From assembly GCF_004118155.1 (NCBI RefSeq), contig NZ_SAIQ01000001.1, forward strand, positions 558,001-622,000: 64,000 nucleotides of DNA, given 5' to 3'. Origin of the DNA: Edaphocola flava (GTDB lineage: Bacteria; Bacteroidota; Bacteroidia; Chitinophagales; Chitinophagaceae). This document shows positions 42,363 to 50,226 of the stretch, in pieces (within the stretch, counting starts at the first letter, position 1; the number at the start of each line of letters is the position of its first letter). A program made the translations under genes and the position numbers. The notes under the pieces were generated by a model, which saw only the letters and a program-made list of their open reading frames with translations, was not told where the DNA came from and did not search any database.

Positions 42363-43247
42363 CTATTCAATCAGCAACGCAAGCGATTTTTCGATCATTT
42401 GCGTAACAGAACGCGATCCGTCTTTGGTAAACTCTTTTGTCTGACGATTTGCGATAATTGTATTGATAGATAGGCAATGGTGGCCCATGATGCGCCCCAG
42501 TCCGTAAATGGCAGAGGTCTCCATCTCAAAATTGGTAATGCGGTGATCTCCGCAACGGAATCCCGCCAGAGAATCGATAAGGTGCGGCAAAGCCGGTGCC
42601 ATACGAATCTGACGGCCCTGAGGTGCATAAAATCCCGGACAGGTAACGGTTATACCATGTATATACCCTTCTCTGGCCGGAAATTTGTTCAGCAGTTGAA
42701 TAGACCCTTCGGCCATATATGGCCTGATCGCCGATGTTTCTAAACGACTGTGTTTCACAAAAGCATCTTTGATAAAAGCCACTTCAGCATTCTCACTATA
42801 ATAATAGTAGTGCAGCAGATTATCCAGGCCGATGCCGAAGGTGCTGACCACAAGACTGTCTACCGGTATATCGGCTTGCAAAGCCCCGGAGGTGCCCATT
42901 CTTACGATTTCGAGTGTGGTATGATCTTCTTTTGGAAGGCGTGTACTGAAGTCTACATTGACCAGGGCATCCAGTTCGTTAAGGGTAATGTCTATATTAT
43001 CCGGTCCAATACCGGTCGATACTACACTCAAACGCTTCTGCCCTATATACCCGGTATGTGTTATGAACTCCCGGTGTTCTTTTTTGTGCTCAATACGGTC
43101 AAAATATTTAGAGATCATAGCTACCCTTCCAGGGTCTCCTACCGTAATAATGGTGTTGGCTATTTCCTCGGGATGAACATCGAGATGGTAAATACATCCT
43201 TTTTCTGTTATGATCAGTTCCGATGCACCGATAGGGTTTCCCTGCAT
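42363..43247 (-). CDS. Nucleoside phosphorylase (uridine phosphorylase-like)
   Basis: A cytoplasmic enzyme of the PNP/UDP family that splits a nucleoside with phosphate to base and ribose-1-phosphate. Marks over 294 aa are TIITVGDPGRVAMISKYFD (phosphate-binding GDPxR, ~34-52), SVVSTGIGPDNIDITLNEL (~74-92), EIVRMGTSGALQADIPV (~112-128), and ITNFEMETSAIYGLGRIMGH (~236-255) with the ribose-binding MET motif. The GDPGR and TSGAL pattern fits uridine phosphorylase better than purine-specific trimers, but base specificity is uncertain. Divergent from tRNA-Cys. Confidence 0.88.
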   Translation of the reverse strand: MQGNPIGASELIITEKGCIYHLDVHPEEIANTIITVGDPGRVAMISKYFDRIEHKKEHREFITHTGYIGQKRLSVVSTGIGPDNIDITLNELDALVNVDFSTRLPKEDHTTLEIVRMGTSGALQADIPVDSLVVSTFGIGLDNLLHYYYYSENAEVAFIKDAFVKHSRLETSAIRPYMAEGSIQLLNKFPAREGYIHGITVTCPGFYAPQGRQIRMAPALPHLIDSLAGFRCGDHRITNFEMETSAIYGLGRIMGHHCLSINTIIANRQTKEFTKDGSRSVTQMIEKSLALLIE

Positions 43248-43329
43248 AAATAATCTCTATTTTTATTTGGAATTTTAAACAATCAAACTTACCTTTGCTG
43301 TCCTCTAAATCGCGTATGCGATACGTTTT

Positions 43330-43400
43330 GGTACCGTGGCCGAGAGGTTAGGCAGAGCTCTGCAAAAGCTTGTACAGCGGTTCGAATCCGTTCGGTACCT
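43330..43400 (+). tRNA. tRNA-Cys (anticodon GCA)
   Basis: Folds into a full cloverleaf. The acceptor GGTACCG pairs with CGGTACC. The D arm is GCC...GGC, the anticodon stem GAGCT/AGCTT encloses CTGCAAA (anticodon GCA), and the T arm is AGCGG-TTCGAAT-CCGTT. The discriminator base is T (U73), as needed for CysRS. The CCA end is not encoded. Confidence 0.96.
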
Positions 43401-43411
43401 CACAAAAATAC

Positions 43412-43451
43412 AGAAAGCATCACATAAAATAAGTGATGCTTTCTTTTTTTA
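43412..43451 (+). terminator. Terminator after tRNA-Cys
   Basis: A 12-bp stem AGAAAGCATCAC / GTGATGCTTTCT with a 9-nt loop, then T8. Confidence 0.92.
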
Positions 43452-43489
43452 TTTCTTAATTTTGATAGGATTGTGAACCTGGAGATCAG

Positions 43490-43948
43490 ATGAGTAAACA
43501 AAAACAACCTAAAGTATACATAAAGAATAAGCCTGCAACTTTTGAATATGCTATTGAAGACAAATTAGTAGCAGGTATCATGCTTACCGGATCGGAAATC
43601 AAATCGGTACGTTTGAATAAAGTAAGTTTTAACGACAGCTATTGTTTTTTTCATAAAGGCGAATTGTGGATTCGCAGTCTGCATATTGCACAATATGTAA
43701 ATGCCGGCTACGTAGGCCACGACCCTACCCGCGAGCGCAAATTGCTGCTGAATAAAAAGGAACTTAAAAAGTGGGCCCAGAAAATAAAGGAAAAGGGATT
43801 CACCATTGTACCATTATCTATGTTTATCAGCGACAACGGCTACGCCAAACTGGAGATCGGTTTGGGTAAAGGAAAGAAGCTGCATGACAAGAGAGACAGC
43901 ATAAAAGCCAGAGATGCAGAGCGCAGTCTTAAAAATAAGGATTGGTAA
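43490..43948 (+). CDS. smpB: SsrA-binding protein
   Basis: Binds tmRNA and brings it to stalled ribosomes in trans-translation. The 152-aa protein has all the family's marks: KPATFEYAIEDKLVAGIML (~14-32), LTGSEIKSVRLNKVSFNDSY (~32-51), the HDPTRERKLLLNK loop (~77-89), and the basic C-terminal tail GKKLHDKRDSIKARDAERSL (~127-146). A -7-type box TAATTTTG at 43457-43464 and a GGAG 5-8 nt before ATG support this start. It follows the tRNA-Cys terminator, so the two are separate transcripts. The tmRNA gene itself is not in the window. Confidence 0.96.
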   Translation: MSKQKQPKVYIKNKPATFEYAIEDKLVAGIMLTGSEIKSVRLNKVSFNDSYCFFHKGELWIRSLHIAQYVNAGYVGHDPTRERKLLLNKKELKKWAQKIKEKGFTIVPLSMFISDNGYAKLEIGLGKGKKLHDKRDSIKARDAERSLKNKDW

Positions 43949-44101
43949 ATTTCCTGAATTAATTGTTAAGGCATAAACATTATTCACCTATTTATTTATT
44001 TTTGTGCTGAAACCATAGATTTTGATTATACAGAATTAAACCTTTTGCATATCAATACTCTAAGTATGAACAACTATTAAAAACAAATAAAAAAATAGAT
44101 T

Positions 44102-44572
44102 ATGAAAAAAATCCGCATTATTGCTTCCGCAGCTTTATTATCGGTAACGGCTTTAGGCGCTGTTACTTTATCTTCTTGTACTAAAGAAGATTGTGCAATT
44201 GGATACGAAGGTTCTGACTGTACTACTGAGATCAGAGAACAAATGATTGGTACATTCAATGCGACAGATGTTGACAACTCAACAGGAACTCCATATACTT
44301 ATACTCCGGTAGTATCAAAAAACAACAGCGTTACTGTAGTAAACATCGCCAACTTCGGTGACTTCTTCACTAACACTGAATTAGTTACTTCTAATGTAAC
44401 CAAATCAGGTAACACCATTTCATTCAGTATCCCAGCTCAAAAACCAGATAACATTTATACTGTAACTGGTTCTGGCCAATATGACGTGAGCACTAAAAAA
44501 GTAACGATTACTTACTCTTTAGATAACGGTGTTTCTATTAAAAACTACACTGGTACCTGGACTAAACAATAA
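44102..44572 (+). CDS. Lipoprotein, 156 aa, unknown function
   Basis: A signal peptide with lipobox LSSC (Cys26) is followed by a short EGF-like Cys motif CAIGYEGSDCTTEIR, a pattern seen in many Bacteroidota lipoproteins. A ~110-residue beta-rich domain follows (YTVTGSGQYDVSTKKVTITY, ending NYTGTWTKQ) that looks lipocalin- or calycin-like. Predicted at the outer membrane. A -7 box TATTTTTG at 43996-44003 implies a ~90-nt leader. Ends in a palindromic terminator. Confidence 0.8.
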   Translation: MKKIRIIASAALLSVTALGAVTLSSCTKEDCAIGYEGSDCTTEIREQMIGTFNATDVDNSTGTPYTYTPVVSKNNSVTVVNIANFGDFFTNTELVTSNVTKSGNTISFSIPAQKPDNIYTVTGSGQYDVSTKKVTITYSLDNGVSIKNYTGTWTKQ

Positions 44573-44592
44573 TCCGTAATACCAATTAAGTT

Positions 44593-44634
44593 ACATAAAG
44601 AAGCCTCAGGAAATTTCCTGAGGCTTCTTTATGT
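44593..44634. terminator. 21-bp perfect palindromic terminator
   Basis: ACATAAAGAAGCCTCAGG... and its complement with no loop, between two convergent lipoprotein genes. Confidence 0.9.
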
Positions 44635-44676
44635 ATACATGTTCGCGTGATCTTCATCTGCGAACATATTAGGTTC

Positions 44677-45162
44677 TTAGAAACGACTAGCCTTTTTATC
44701 AGAAGTAGACTGAGTGTTTTGTTTGTTTTCATCAAAACGGGAAGCTTTTTTATCAGCAGCGTCTTTAGCTGCGTTTTGTTTTGCTTTTTCGTCATCAAAA
44801 CGGGAAGCCTTTTTATCTTTGATAATGTCTTCCTGTGTTCTCGGTTTTTCCGGAACTGGCTTAGGCGTTGGTTTGGTAGTCACCGGCTTGGTTGTTGATG
44901 GTTTGCTTGGTTTAGCAACAGTACCACCACTTGCAGCAGCGGCAGCAGCAGCTTGTGCAGCAGCCAGAGAATCTTCAGCTGCTTTTCTCAGCATAGAATC
45001 TTTTTCAGCAGCAGCGGCAGCAGCGATAGAATCTGCTGAAGCTTTTGTCATAGAGTCAACCTGTGCCTGAGTGTATGTACCTTCATTGGCATTATCTCCG
45101 CCACAAGAAGCAAAAGTCAGGGCACCGGCAAATGCGGCTAATACTAAAATGCGTTTTTTCAT
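44677..45162 (-). CDS. Low-complexity lipoprotein with KKASRF repeats
   Basis: A 161-aa predicted lipoprotein (lipobox FASC, Cys20). The mature protein is low in complexity. It has an Ala/Ser/Asp helix (MTKASADSIAAAAAAEKDSM ... AAAQAAAAAAA), a Lys/Pro/Thr linker (SKPSTTKPVTTKPTPKPVPE), then three copies of the heptad DKKASRF, spaced by acidic/Gln-rich segments. The last copy forms the exact C terminus. The pattern suggests an extended periplasm-spanning rod with a short repeated binding motif. No family recognised. A -7 box TATCTTTG (minus strand, 45201-45208) precedes it. Confidence 0.72.
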   Translation of the reverse strand: MKKRILVLAAFAGALTFASCGGDNANEGTYTQAQVDSMTKASADSIAAAAAAEKDSMLRKAAEDSLAAAQAAAAAAASGGTVAKPSKPSTTKPVTTKPTPKPVPEKPRTQEDIIKDKKASRFDDEKAKQNAAKDAADKKASRFDENKQNTQSTSDKKASRF

Positions 45163-45367
45163 TGTTTATGATTTATTTGTTTTGAAACTTTAGTTGTCTA
45201 CAAAGATATTATGCAAAAATTAAAATCTGCCCTAAAAATAGTATATAGTATGTTAAGAGCGGGGTTTATGCAATTATAATTATACTATTTGATACGATTT
45301 CCGGCAAAAAGTAACCCTTTACACCTATATGATGCAAAAAAATTAATAAGTGCATAAAAAGATAATT

Positions 45368-45399
45368 TTTGTAAAAAAGAATTCTTAATACTATCTTTG
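45368..45399 (+). promoter_or_regulatory. guaB promoter
   Basis: TTTG (45368-45371), 20-nt spacer, TATCTTTG (45392-45399): an exact Bacteroidota promoter. The -7 box ends 3 nt before the guaB ATG at 45403, so the mRNA should be leaderless or nearly so. Confidence 0.8.
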
Positions 45400-45402
45400 C
45401 AT

Positions 45403-46875
45403 ATGGCAGCAAAATCTAGCAAGTTTTACGGCGAGGGACTTACCTTTGATGACGTCCTCTTAGTGCCGGCTTATTCAGAAGTACTTCCGAGAGAAGTAAA
45501 CATTTCCACCAAACTTACCAAAGACATTACCCTTAACACGCCCATCATTTCGGCCGCAATGGATACCGTTACGGAGGCGAATCTGGCTATTGCATTGGCG
45601 AGAGAAGGCGGATTAGGTATTCTACACAAGAATATGAGTATTGATAAGCAAGCCGAGCAGGTACGAAAGGTAAAGCGCTCAGAAAGCGGTCTTATCCTCG
45701 ACCCGATTACGCTGCACCCCGACCAGACTATTGGTGATGCTCTGAAAGTGATGAGAGAAAACAAGATCGGTGGTATTCCGATCGTGGACAGCGCACACAA
45801 GCTGGTAGGTATCCTTACCAACAGAGACTTACGTTTCGAGAAAAACGTGAAAAAGAAAGTTTCTGAAATCATGACCGCAGCCAACCTGGTGACCGCACCA
45901 AATGGCACTACCCTTCAGAAAGCGGAGAAAATTTTACAACAACATAAGATTGAAAAATTACCGATCGTAGATAAAGCCGGACAATTGATCGGCCTCATTA
46001 CTTTCCGTGATATTTTACAATATAAGAGCCACCCTAACTCTTGCAAAGATCAGTTCGGCCGCCTGCTGGCAGGTGCTGCCGTAGGCGTTACTGCAGATCT
46101 GCTGGAGCGTGTAGAAGCCCTGGTACAATCAGGTGTGGATGTGGTAACACTGGACAGTGCACACGGACACTCTAAAGGTATCCTGGATGCCGTGAAGCTG
46201 GTTAAGAAAAACTTCAAAAATCTGCCGGTTATCGGTGGTAATATCGCTACTGCTGCTGGTGCCCTGGCCCTGGCAGAAGCTGGTGCTGATGCCGTAAAAG
46301 TAGGTATCGGACCTGGTTCTATCTGTACTACCCGTATCGTTACCGGTATCGGTGCTCCGCAGCTGACTGCTGTTATGGAAGCCGCTGAGGCACTGAAGAA
46401 AAAAGGTATTCCTGTAATCGCTGATGGCGGTATCCGCTACACCGGTGATATGGTAAAAGCCATCGCTGCAGGTGCAGCCTGTATCATGGCCGGTTCTGTA
46501 TTTGCAGGTACCGAAGAAAGCCCTGGCGATACCATCATTTATGAAGGCAGAAAATTCAAATCTTACCGTGGTATGGGTTCTCTGGATGCAATGCAGGATG
46601 GTTCTAAAGACCGCTACTTCCAGGATGCTGAAGATGATGTGAAGAAACTGGTACCGGAAGGTATCGTAGGTCGCGTTCCTTATAAAGGTACTGTAAGCGA
46701 AGTGGTACAACAATTCGTTGGTGGTCTGAGAGCCGGTATGGGATACTGTGGTACTTCTACTATCAAAAAATTACAGGATGATGCACAGTTTATCCGCATC
46801 ACCAGTGCAAGTATGGCAGAAAGCCACCCACATGGTGTGGTGATTACTAAAGAGGCGCCAAACTATAGCCGCTAA
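45403..46875 (+). CDS. guaB: IMP dehydrogenase
   Basis: Oxidises IMP to XMP with NAD+, the committed step of GTP synthesis. The 490-aa protein has a TIM barrel with an inserted pair of CBS domains (~95-215: [40 protein letters not shown]). It has the catalytic loop [13 protein letters not shown] with nucleophile Cys308, [20 protein letters not shown], the flap [10 protein letters not shown], and [23 protein letters not shown] 45403 is chosen over an in-frame TTG two codons earlier that lies inside the promoter. Confidence 0.96.
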   Translation: MAAKSSKFYGEGLTFDDVLLVPAYSEVLPREVNISTKLTKDITLNTPIISAAMDTVTEANLAIALAREGGLGILHKNMSIDKQAEQVRKVKRSESGLILDPITLHPDQTIGDALKVMRENKIGGIPIVDSAHKLVGILTNRDLRFEKNVKKKVSEIMTAANLVTAPNGTTLQKAEKILQQHKIEKLPIVDKAGQLIGLITFRDILQYKSHPNSCKDQFGRLLAGAAVGVTADLLERVEALVQSGVDVVTLDSAHGHSKGILDAVKLVKKNFKNLPVIGGNIATAAGALALAEAGADAVKVGIGPGSICTTRIVTGIGAPQLTAVMEAAEALKKKGIPVIADGGIRYTGDMVKAIAAGAACIMAGSVFAGTEESPGDTIIYEGRKFKSYRGMGSLDAMQDGSKDRYFQDAEDDVKKLVPEGIVGRVPYKGTVSEVVQQFVGGLRAGMGYCGTSTIKKLQDDAQFIRITSASMAESHPHGVVITKEAPNYSR

Positions 46876-46885
46876 TTCATTTTAC

Positions 46886-46939
46886 ATTCTTATAATAAAT
46901 CAGGCAACCATATATGGTTGCCTGATTTATTATAAGAAT
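46886..46939. terminator. 27-bp perfect palindromic terminator
   Basis: Each arm is 27 bp, with CCATATATGG at the centre and no loop, 10 nt after the guaB stop. Confidence 0.88.
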
Positions 46940-46971
46940 AATCCTATATTTATCTCTTCAAAATCCATGTC

Positions 46972-48231
46972 ATGCAAAAGATTACCCAAACCATAAAATA
47001 CACTGCAGCATTGCTTCTCCTCGGCGGCGGCACCCTGCAGGCACAAAAAATAAAAGAATACTACCCGGATGGCAAACTATCCTTCAAAGGCAATTATGCT
47101 TATGTATGGGGAGAAATGGAAAGTTATGAATATCCTGAAGTGATGCAGACACGCTCTGCAAAATGGAGTAACCGCTTTGCGGAACTGGATCAGTATAGCA
47201 ACCTCATACCCCGCAAGCAATATGACGGGAAATGTACTTTTTATTATATCAACGGCAATATATACTATACCGGCACTTATGAGCATGGTGTAAAACAGGG
47301 TACATTTACCTTTTATCATATGAACGGAAAGGTTGCGGCTAAACGTAATTATGATCATGGCATGGCTTCCGGCACCTGGGAGTCCTGGGACGAACAGGGC
47401 AGAATGACCACACAATTCCATTATACTGCTTTTTCAACCCAGGTAATGAAAGAGATCAGTAACTATGTATTTGAAGAAGTTGCCGACAGAGATCGTGGCA
47501 GTAACAGAAAATATATGGATTCTGTATTTTCCAGTATCTACCAGCAGGATTGGAAAGATCAACTTGATCCGCGTACTGCTGAAGAACGGGACGGAATATA
47601 TGTTATAAGAAAATATGCAGAACAAAACCTGTTTAAACGCAGTATAAAAGACGGATCATTTAAGGTTTGGAAAGAGGGACAACCATACATGGAATTCTAT
47701 TTTAAACAGAACAAGCCTGTCGGAACCTGGAAAGTATGGGAAGACGGGCAACTGGTTTGCAACATGAACCTGGATATACCTCGTCCGCCACGTCCGGTTC
47801 AGAGAGAACTTAAGACTATAAGCCTTTCTGAAATGGAAGGGTCCGGAGATCCGATTGCCATAGATCCTGGTATTACAATAGCTGTTCCCCCAGATGGTGC
47901 ACCACCTCAAGCGGAAAAAGTATTTACAGCAGTAGAGCAAATGCCTGAATTTCCTGGCGGTCAGGCGGCAATGATGACCTACCTGAACAAGAATATTATT
48001 TACCCCGCTGAAGCAGTGAAGAAGGGAATCAGTGGTAATGTGATTTTAAAATTCGTCGTAACCGAAAAGGGAGACATTGAAGATGTGCAGGTAGTACGTA
48101 AGGTCAATCCTCTGCTGGACAAAGAGGCCATACGCGTAGTTAAGGCAATGCCGAAGTGGAAACCCGGAAAGCAAAATGGGAAGGCCGTAAAAACACAATA
48201 CAATCTGCCGGTACGATTTGTACTGCAATAA
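46972..48231 (+). CDS. Exported protein with MORN-like repeats and a TonB C-terminal domain
   Basis: A 419-aa protein. A signal segment (~1-24) is followed by a YwqK/MORN-type repeat region: KEYYPDGKLSFKGNY, YINGNIYYTGTYEHGVKQGT, FTFYHMNGKVAAKRNYDHGM, and later GSFKVWKEGQPYMEFYFKQN. A proline-rich linker (~265-310) comes next. The C-terminal ~105 residues are an energy-transducer TonB domain: VEQMPEFPGGQAAMMTYLNK, IIYPAEAVKKGISGNVILKF, then KEAIRVVKAMPKWKPGKQNG. TonB proteins link the inner-membrane ExbBD motor to outer-membrane receptors, but this one has a cleavable-looking N terminus and a repeat domain. It may therefore act as a periplasmic TonB-like protein instead. Confidence 0.87.
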   Translation: MQKITQTIKYTAALLLLGGGTLQAQKIKEYYPDGKLSFKGNYAYVWGEMESYEYPEVMQTRSAKWSNRFAELDQYSNLIPRKQYDGKCTFYYINGNIYYTGTYEHGVKQGTFTFYHMNGKVAAKRNYDHGMASGTWESWDEQGRMTTQFHYTAFSTQVMKEISNYVFEEVADRDRGSNRKYMDSVFSSIYQQDWKDQLDPRTAEERDGIYVIRKYAEQNLFKRSIKDGSFKVWKEGQPYMEFYFKQNKPVGTWKVWEDGQLVCNMNLDIPRPPRPVQRELKTISLSEMEGSGDPIAIDPGITIAVPPDGAPPQAEKVFTAVEQMPEFPGGQAAMMTYLNKNIIYPAEAVKKGISGNVILKFVVTEKGDIEDVQVVRKVNPLLDKEAIRVVKAMPKWKPGKQNGKAVKTQYNLPVRFVLQ

Positions 48232-48234
48232 ATA

Positions 48235-48263
48235 AAAGCGGGAGCCCTATGGCCTCCCGCTTT
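48235..48263. terminator. Bidirectional terminator
   Basis: A 10-bp stem AAAGCGGGAG / CTCCCGCTTT with a 9-nt loop between convergent genes. Confidence 0.85.
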
Positions 48264-48277
48264 CATCTTTTAAATAT

Positions 48278-49084
48278 TTAATCTTTCATTGTAATAATTG
48301 GTTTTTTCGCTCCTGATGCTTTCATGATTTCCGGCATCGTGGCTTCGGCGTTCTTAAGTGCTTTTGCCTGCTGGCCGGTCCAGTGCTTCGTGAGGTATAA
48401 CTGTCCCTGACTTGTATCCTGTGTGGCAAATACCAGCGGTAAACCTTTTTTAATATGGGTTATAACCTGCGACATCGCTGCAGCTCCGCCTTTTGTCAGC
48501 TTCATATTAATGCTGTTCGCCGTGTCACTTACTTCTATCTCCGGCCGTCCTTGTGTTACGATATCTCCCCCATCTATTTTCGAGGATATTTTGTGAATCG
48601 TGAACCCGATATTATTTATATCCTTATTAATCATCGCCCACTCTGTACAGTTTGATCCTTTATAATATGGAGAAAGCCCCCAGTGCAGGTTGAGCACCAA
48701 TGGAATGCCCAGCAGGGTTTTATTCCGGATAAGGGTAGTTCCTTGCACAATCACCAGGTCGGGCTGTATCTTATTCAGCAAAGCCACCACTTCCGGGCTG
48801 TTGATATCTTCTACCGTTTGTAGTGGTATTTGGTTATTCATCTCCTGCCACTGATCGCCCAATACACGTTCATACCCTGCTCTGATCTTATGGCGTTGCA
48901 TAAAATGACGGGCGATGATCGAAACTGATTTCAGGATACCTTTCTCCATTATTTTCTTCAGGAGGTTTGATCTTGAGTTTTCCCTGATGACCAGCACCAG
49001 CTGATGGTCTTGCGCAATCCTGTTTACAAAATAATTCAGGTGTACAGGTGTGCCAATCAATGCGACGATTTTTAATTGATCCAT
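48278..49084 (-). CDS. Formyltransferase-family protein
   Basis: A 268-aa protein with the formyltransferase N domain, which transfers a formyl group from 10-formyl-THF. The catalytic triad is visible as Asn132 and His134 in LVLNLHWGLSPYYKGS and Asp171 in SSKIDGGDIV. It lacks the tRNA-binding C domain of Fmt, so it probably formylates an amino sugar or other small amine, as in sugar N-formyltransferases. Overlaps the end of the polysaccharide deacetylase gene by 13 nt, which points to a joint role in glycan decoration. Confidence 0.85.
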   Translation of the reverse strand: MDQLKIVALIGTPVHLNYFVNRIAQDHQLVLVIRENSRSNLLKKIMEKGILKSVSIIARHFMQRHKIRAGYERVLGDQWQEMNNQIPLQTVEDINSPEVVALLNKIQPDLVIVQGTTLIRNKTLLGIPLVLNLHWGLSPYYKGSNCTEWAMINKDINNIGFTIHKISSKIDGGDIVTQGRPEIEVSDTANSINMKLTKGGAAAMSQVITHIKKGLPLVFATQDTSQGQLYLTKHWTGQQAKALKNAEATMPEIMKASGAKKPIITMKD

Positions 49085-50097
49085 TGCTTAAGTTTCGTTT
49101 TCAGTTGGAAGGAAGATCTGAATTTATTGAGTGCAATTTTCCCATCCTGTACCAGCGGATTGAAACGATGCAGTAATAGTTGTCCATGAATATAATGATC
49201 CAGGGGGAAATAGTTCTTCTCCATGATCGTGCTGATACCGGTATGCATACCTGCTTCTGCAGCTATTGCAATAATACGTTCATTAAAACTGCCATTGGGG
49301 TATGACACCCAATCGGGCTGTCTTCCCAGCAGCTTTTGTAATATGTCCTGTGCTGTCCGGAACTCTTTGTTTACTTCTTCTTCCGACAGGTTGGTCAGCA
49401 CTTCATGCGTGTGGGTATGGTTGCCAATGTGGACCAGCGGATGCCGGGCAAATTGCACAAATTCCTGCTCCGTCATAAAGCGGTTGGCATCATGTTGTAC
49501 ATACAGTGCATGTTTACCAAAATTAGTTCTGATATACGATTCAATCTCGCTTAACCGCAGACCTTTTAAATGCATGACTTCTTTAAGAATAGTTTCATCT
49601 GTCTGACCGGATTGCTTCCGGTAAAAATATAAGGCATCTGACCAGAATATTTTCCCGTTATACAGGTAATCTGTAGGCACAAAAAAGAGTGCGGGTATAT
49701 TGAACTCTTCTAATACCGGCAATAGATTGAGGTTATTATAATAGCCATCATCAAAAGTAATCAGGCCATATTTCTTCGCAGGGTCTAACTGATCCACTCC
49801 GGCGGTAAAAGGTCCGGTAAATACATATCCCTGATCCAGAAAAAAATGAATGAAATTCCGGAAATCCTGCACCGTAAGCCGTTCCTGCGGATAAAGCAGG
49901 TTATGCTTATAGTCCGATGACTTTTCCAGGCAGGCATGAAATAAAAAAGTATTTAAAGCCGGTTTTTCCCCAAACATCTTTACATAGATATTCGAGGACA
50001 AGTCATCAGCAATATTGAGCAGAGATTTTAAAAACATATCATTTTGGTCAGCGCGGACATCTTTATTTCCGACAATGATACCGGCAGGTACACGCAT
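49072..50097 (-). CDS. Polysaccharide deacetylase-family protein
   Basis: A 341-aa carbohydrate esterase 4-type protein that removes N-acetyl groups from glycans. The NodB-type fold shows motif 1 LITFDDGYYNN (Asp pair, metal and base), motif 2 VHIGNHTHTHEVL (metal-binding His), and motif 3 WVSYPNGSFNERI in place of the usual R..P.G. No signal peptide, so it should act in the cytoplasm on a lipid-linked or nucleotide glycan, fitting the formyltransferase that overlaps it. The pair would deacetylate and then formylate an amino sugar; this is an inference from order. Confidence 0.87.
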   Translation of the reverse strand: MRVPAGIIVGNKDVRADQNDMFLKSLLNIADDLSSNIYVKMFGEKPALNTFLFHACLEKSSDYKHNLLYPQERLTVQDFRNFIHFFLDQGYVFTGPFTAGVDQLDPAKKYGLITFDDGYYNNLNLLPVLEEFNIPALFFVPTDYLYNGKIFWSDALYFYRKQSGQTDETILKEVMHLKGLRLSEIESYIRTNFGKHALYVQHDANRFMTEQEFVQFARHPLVHIGNHTHTHEVLTNLSEEEVNKEFRTAQDILQKLLGRQPDWVSYPNGSFNERIIAIAAEAGMHTGISTIMEKNYFPLDHYIHGQLLLHRFNPLVQDGKIALNKFRSSFQLKTKLKQWIN

Positions 50098-50143
50098 TTA
50101 TTCCCATGCCGAAAATAAGATTAAATAAGACTTGAAACTAAAA

Positions 50144-50192
50144 AAGCGGAGTGATTTTTCACCGGGCTTACCCTGTTAAAATCACTCCGCTT
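50144..50192 (-). terminator. Terminator after the DEAD-box helicase gene
   Basis: A 15-bp stem AAGCGGAGTGATTTT / AAAATCACTCCGCTT with a ~19-nt loop, between the helicase stop and the deacetylase start. Confidence 0.85.
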
Positions 50193-50226
50193 ATATTAAT
50201 GGGCATTAAGCCCTAAACTTTCATGC

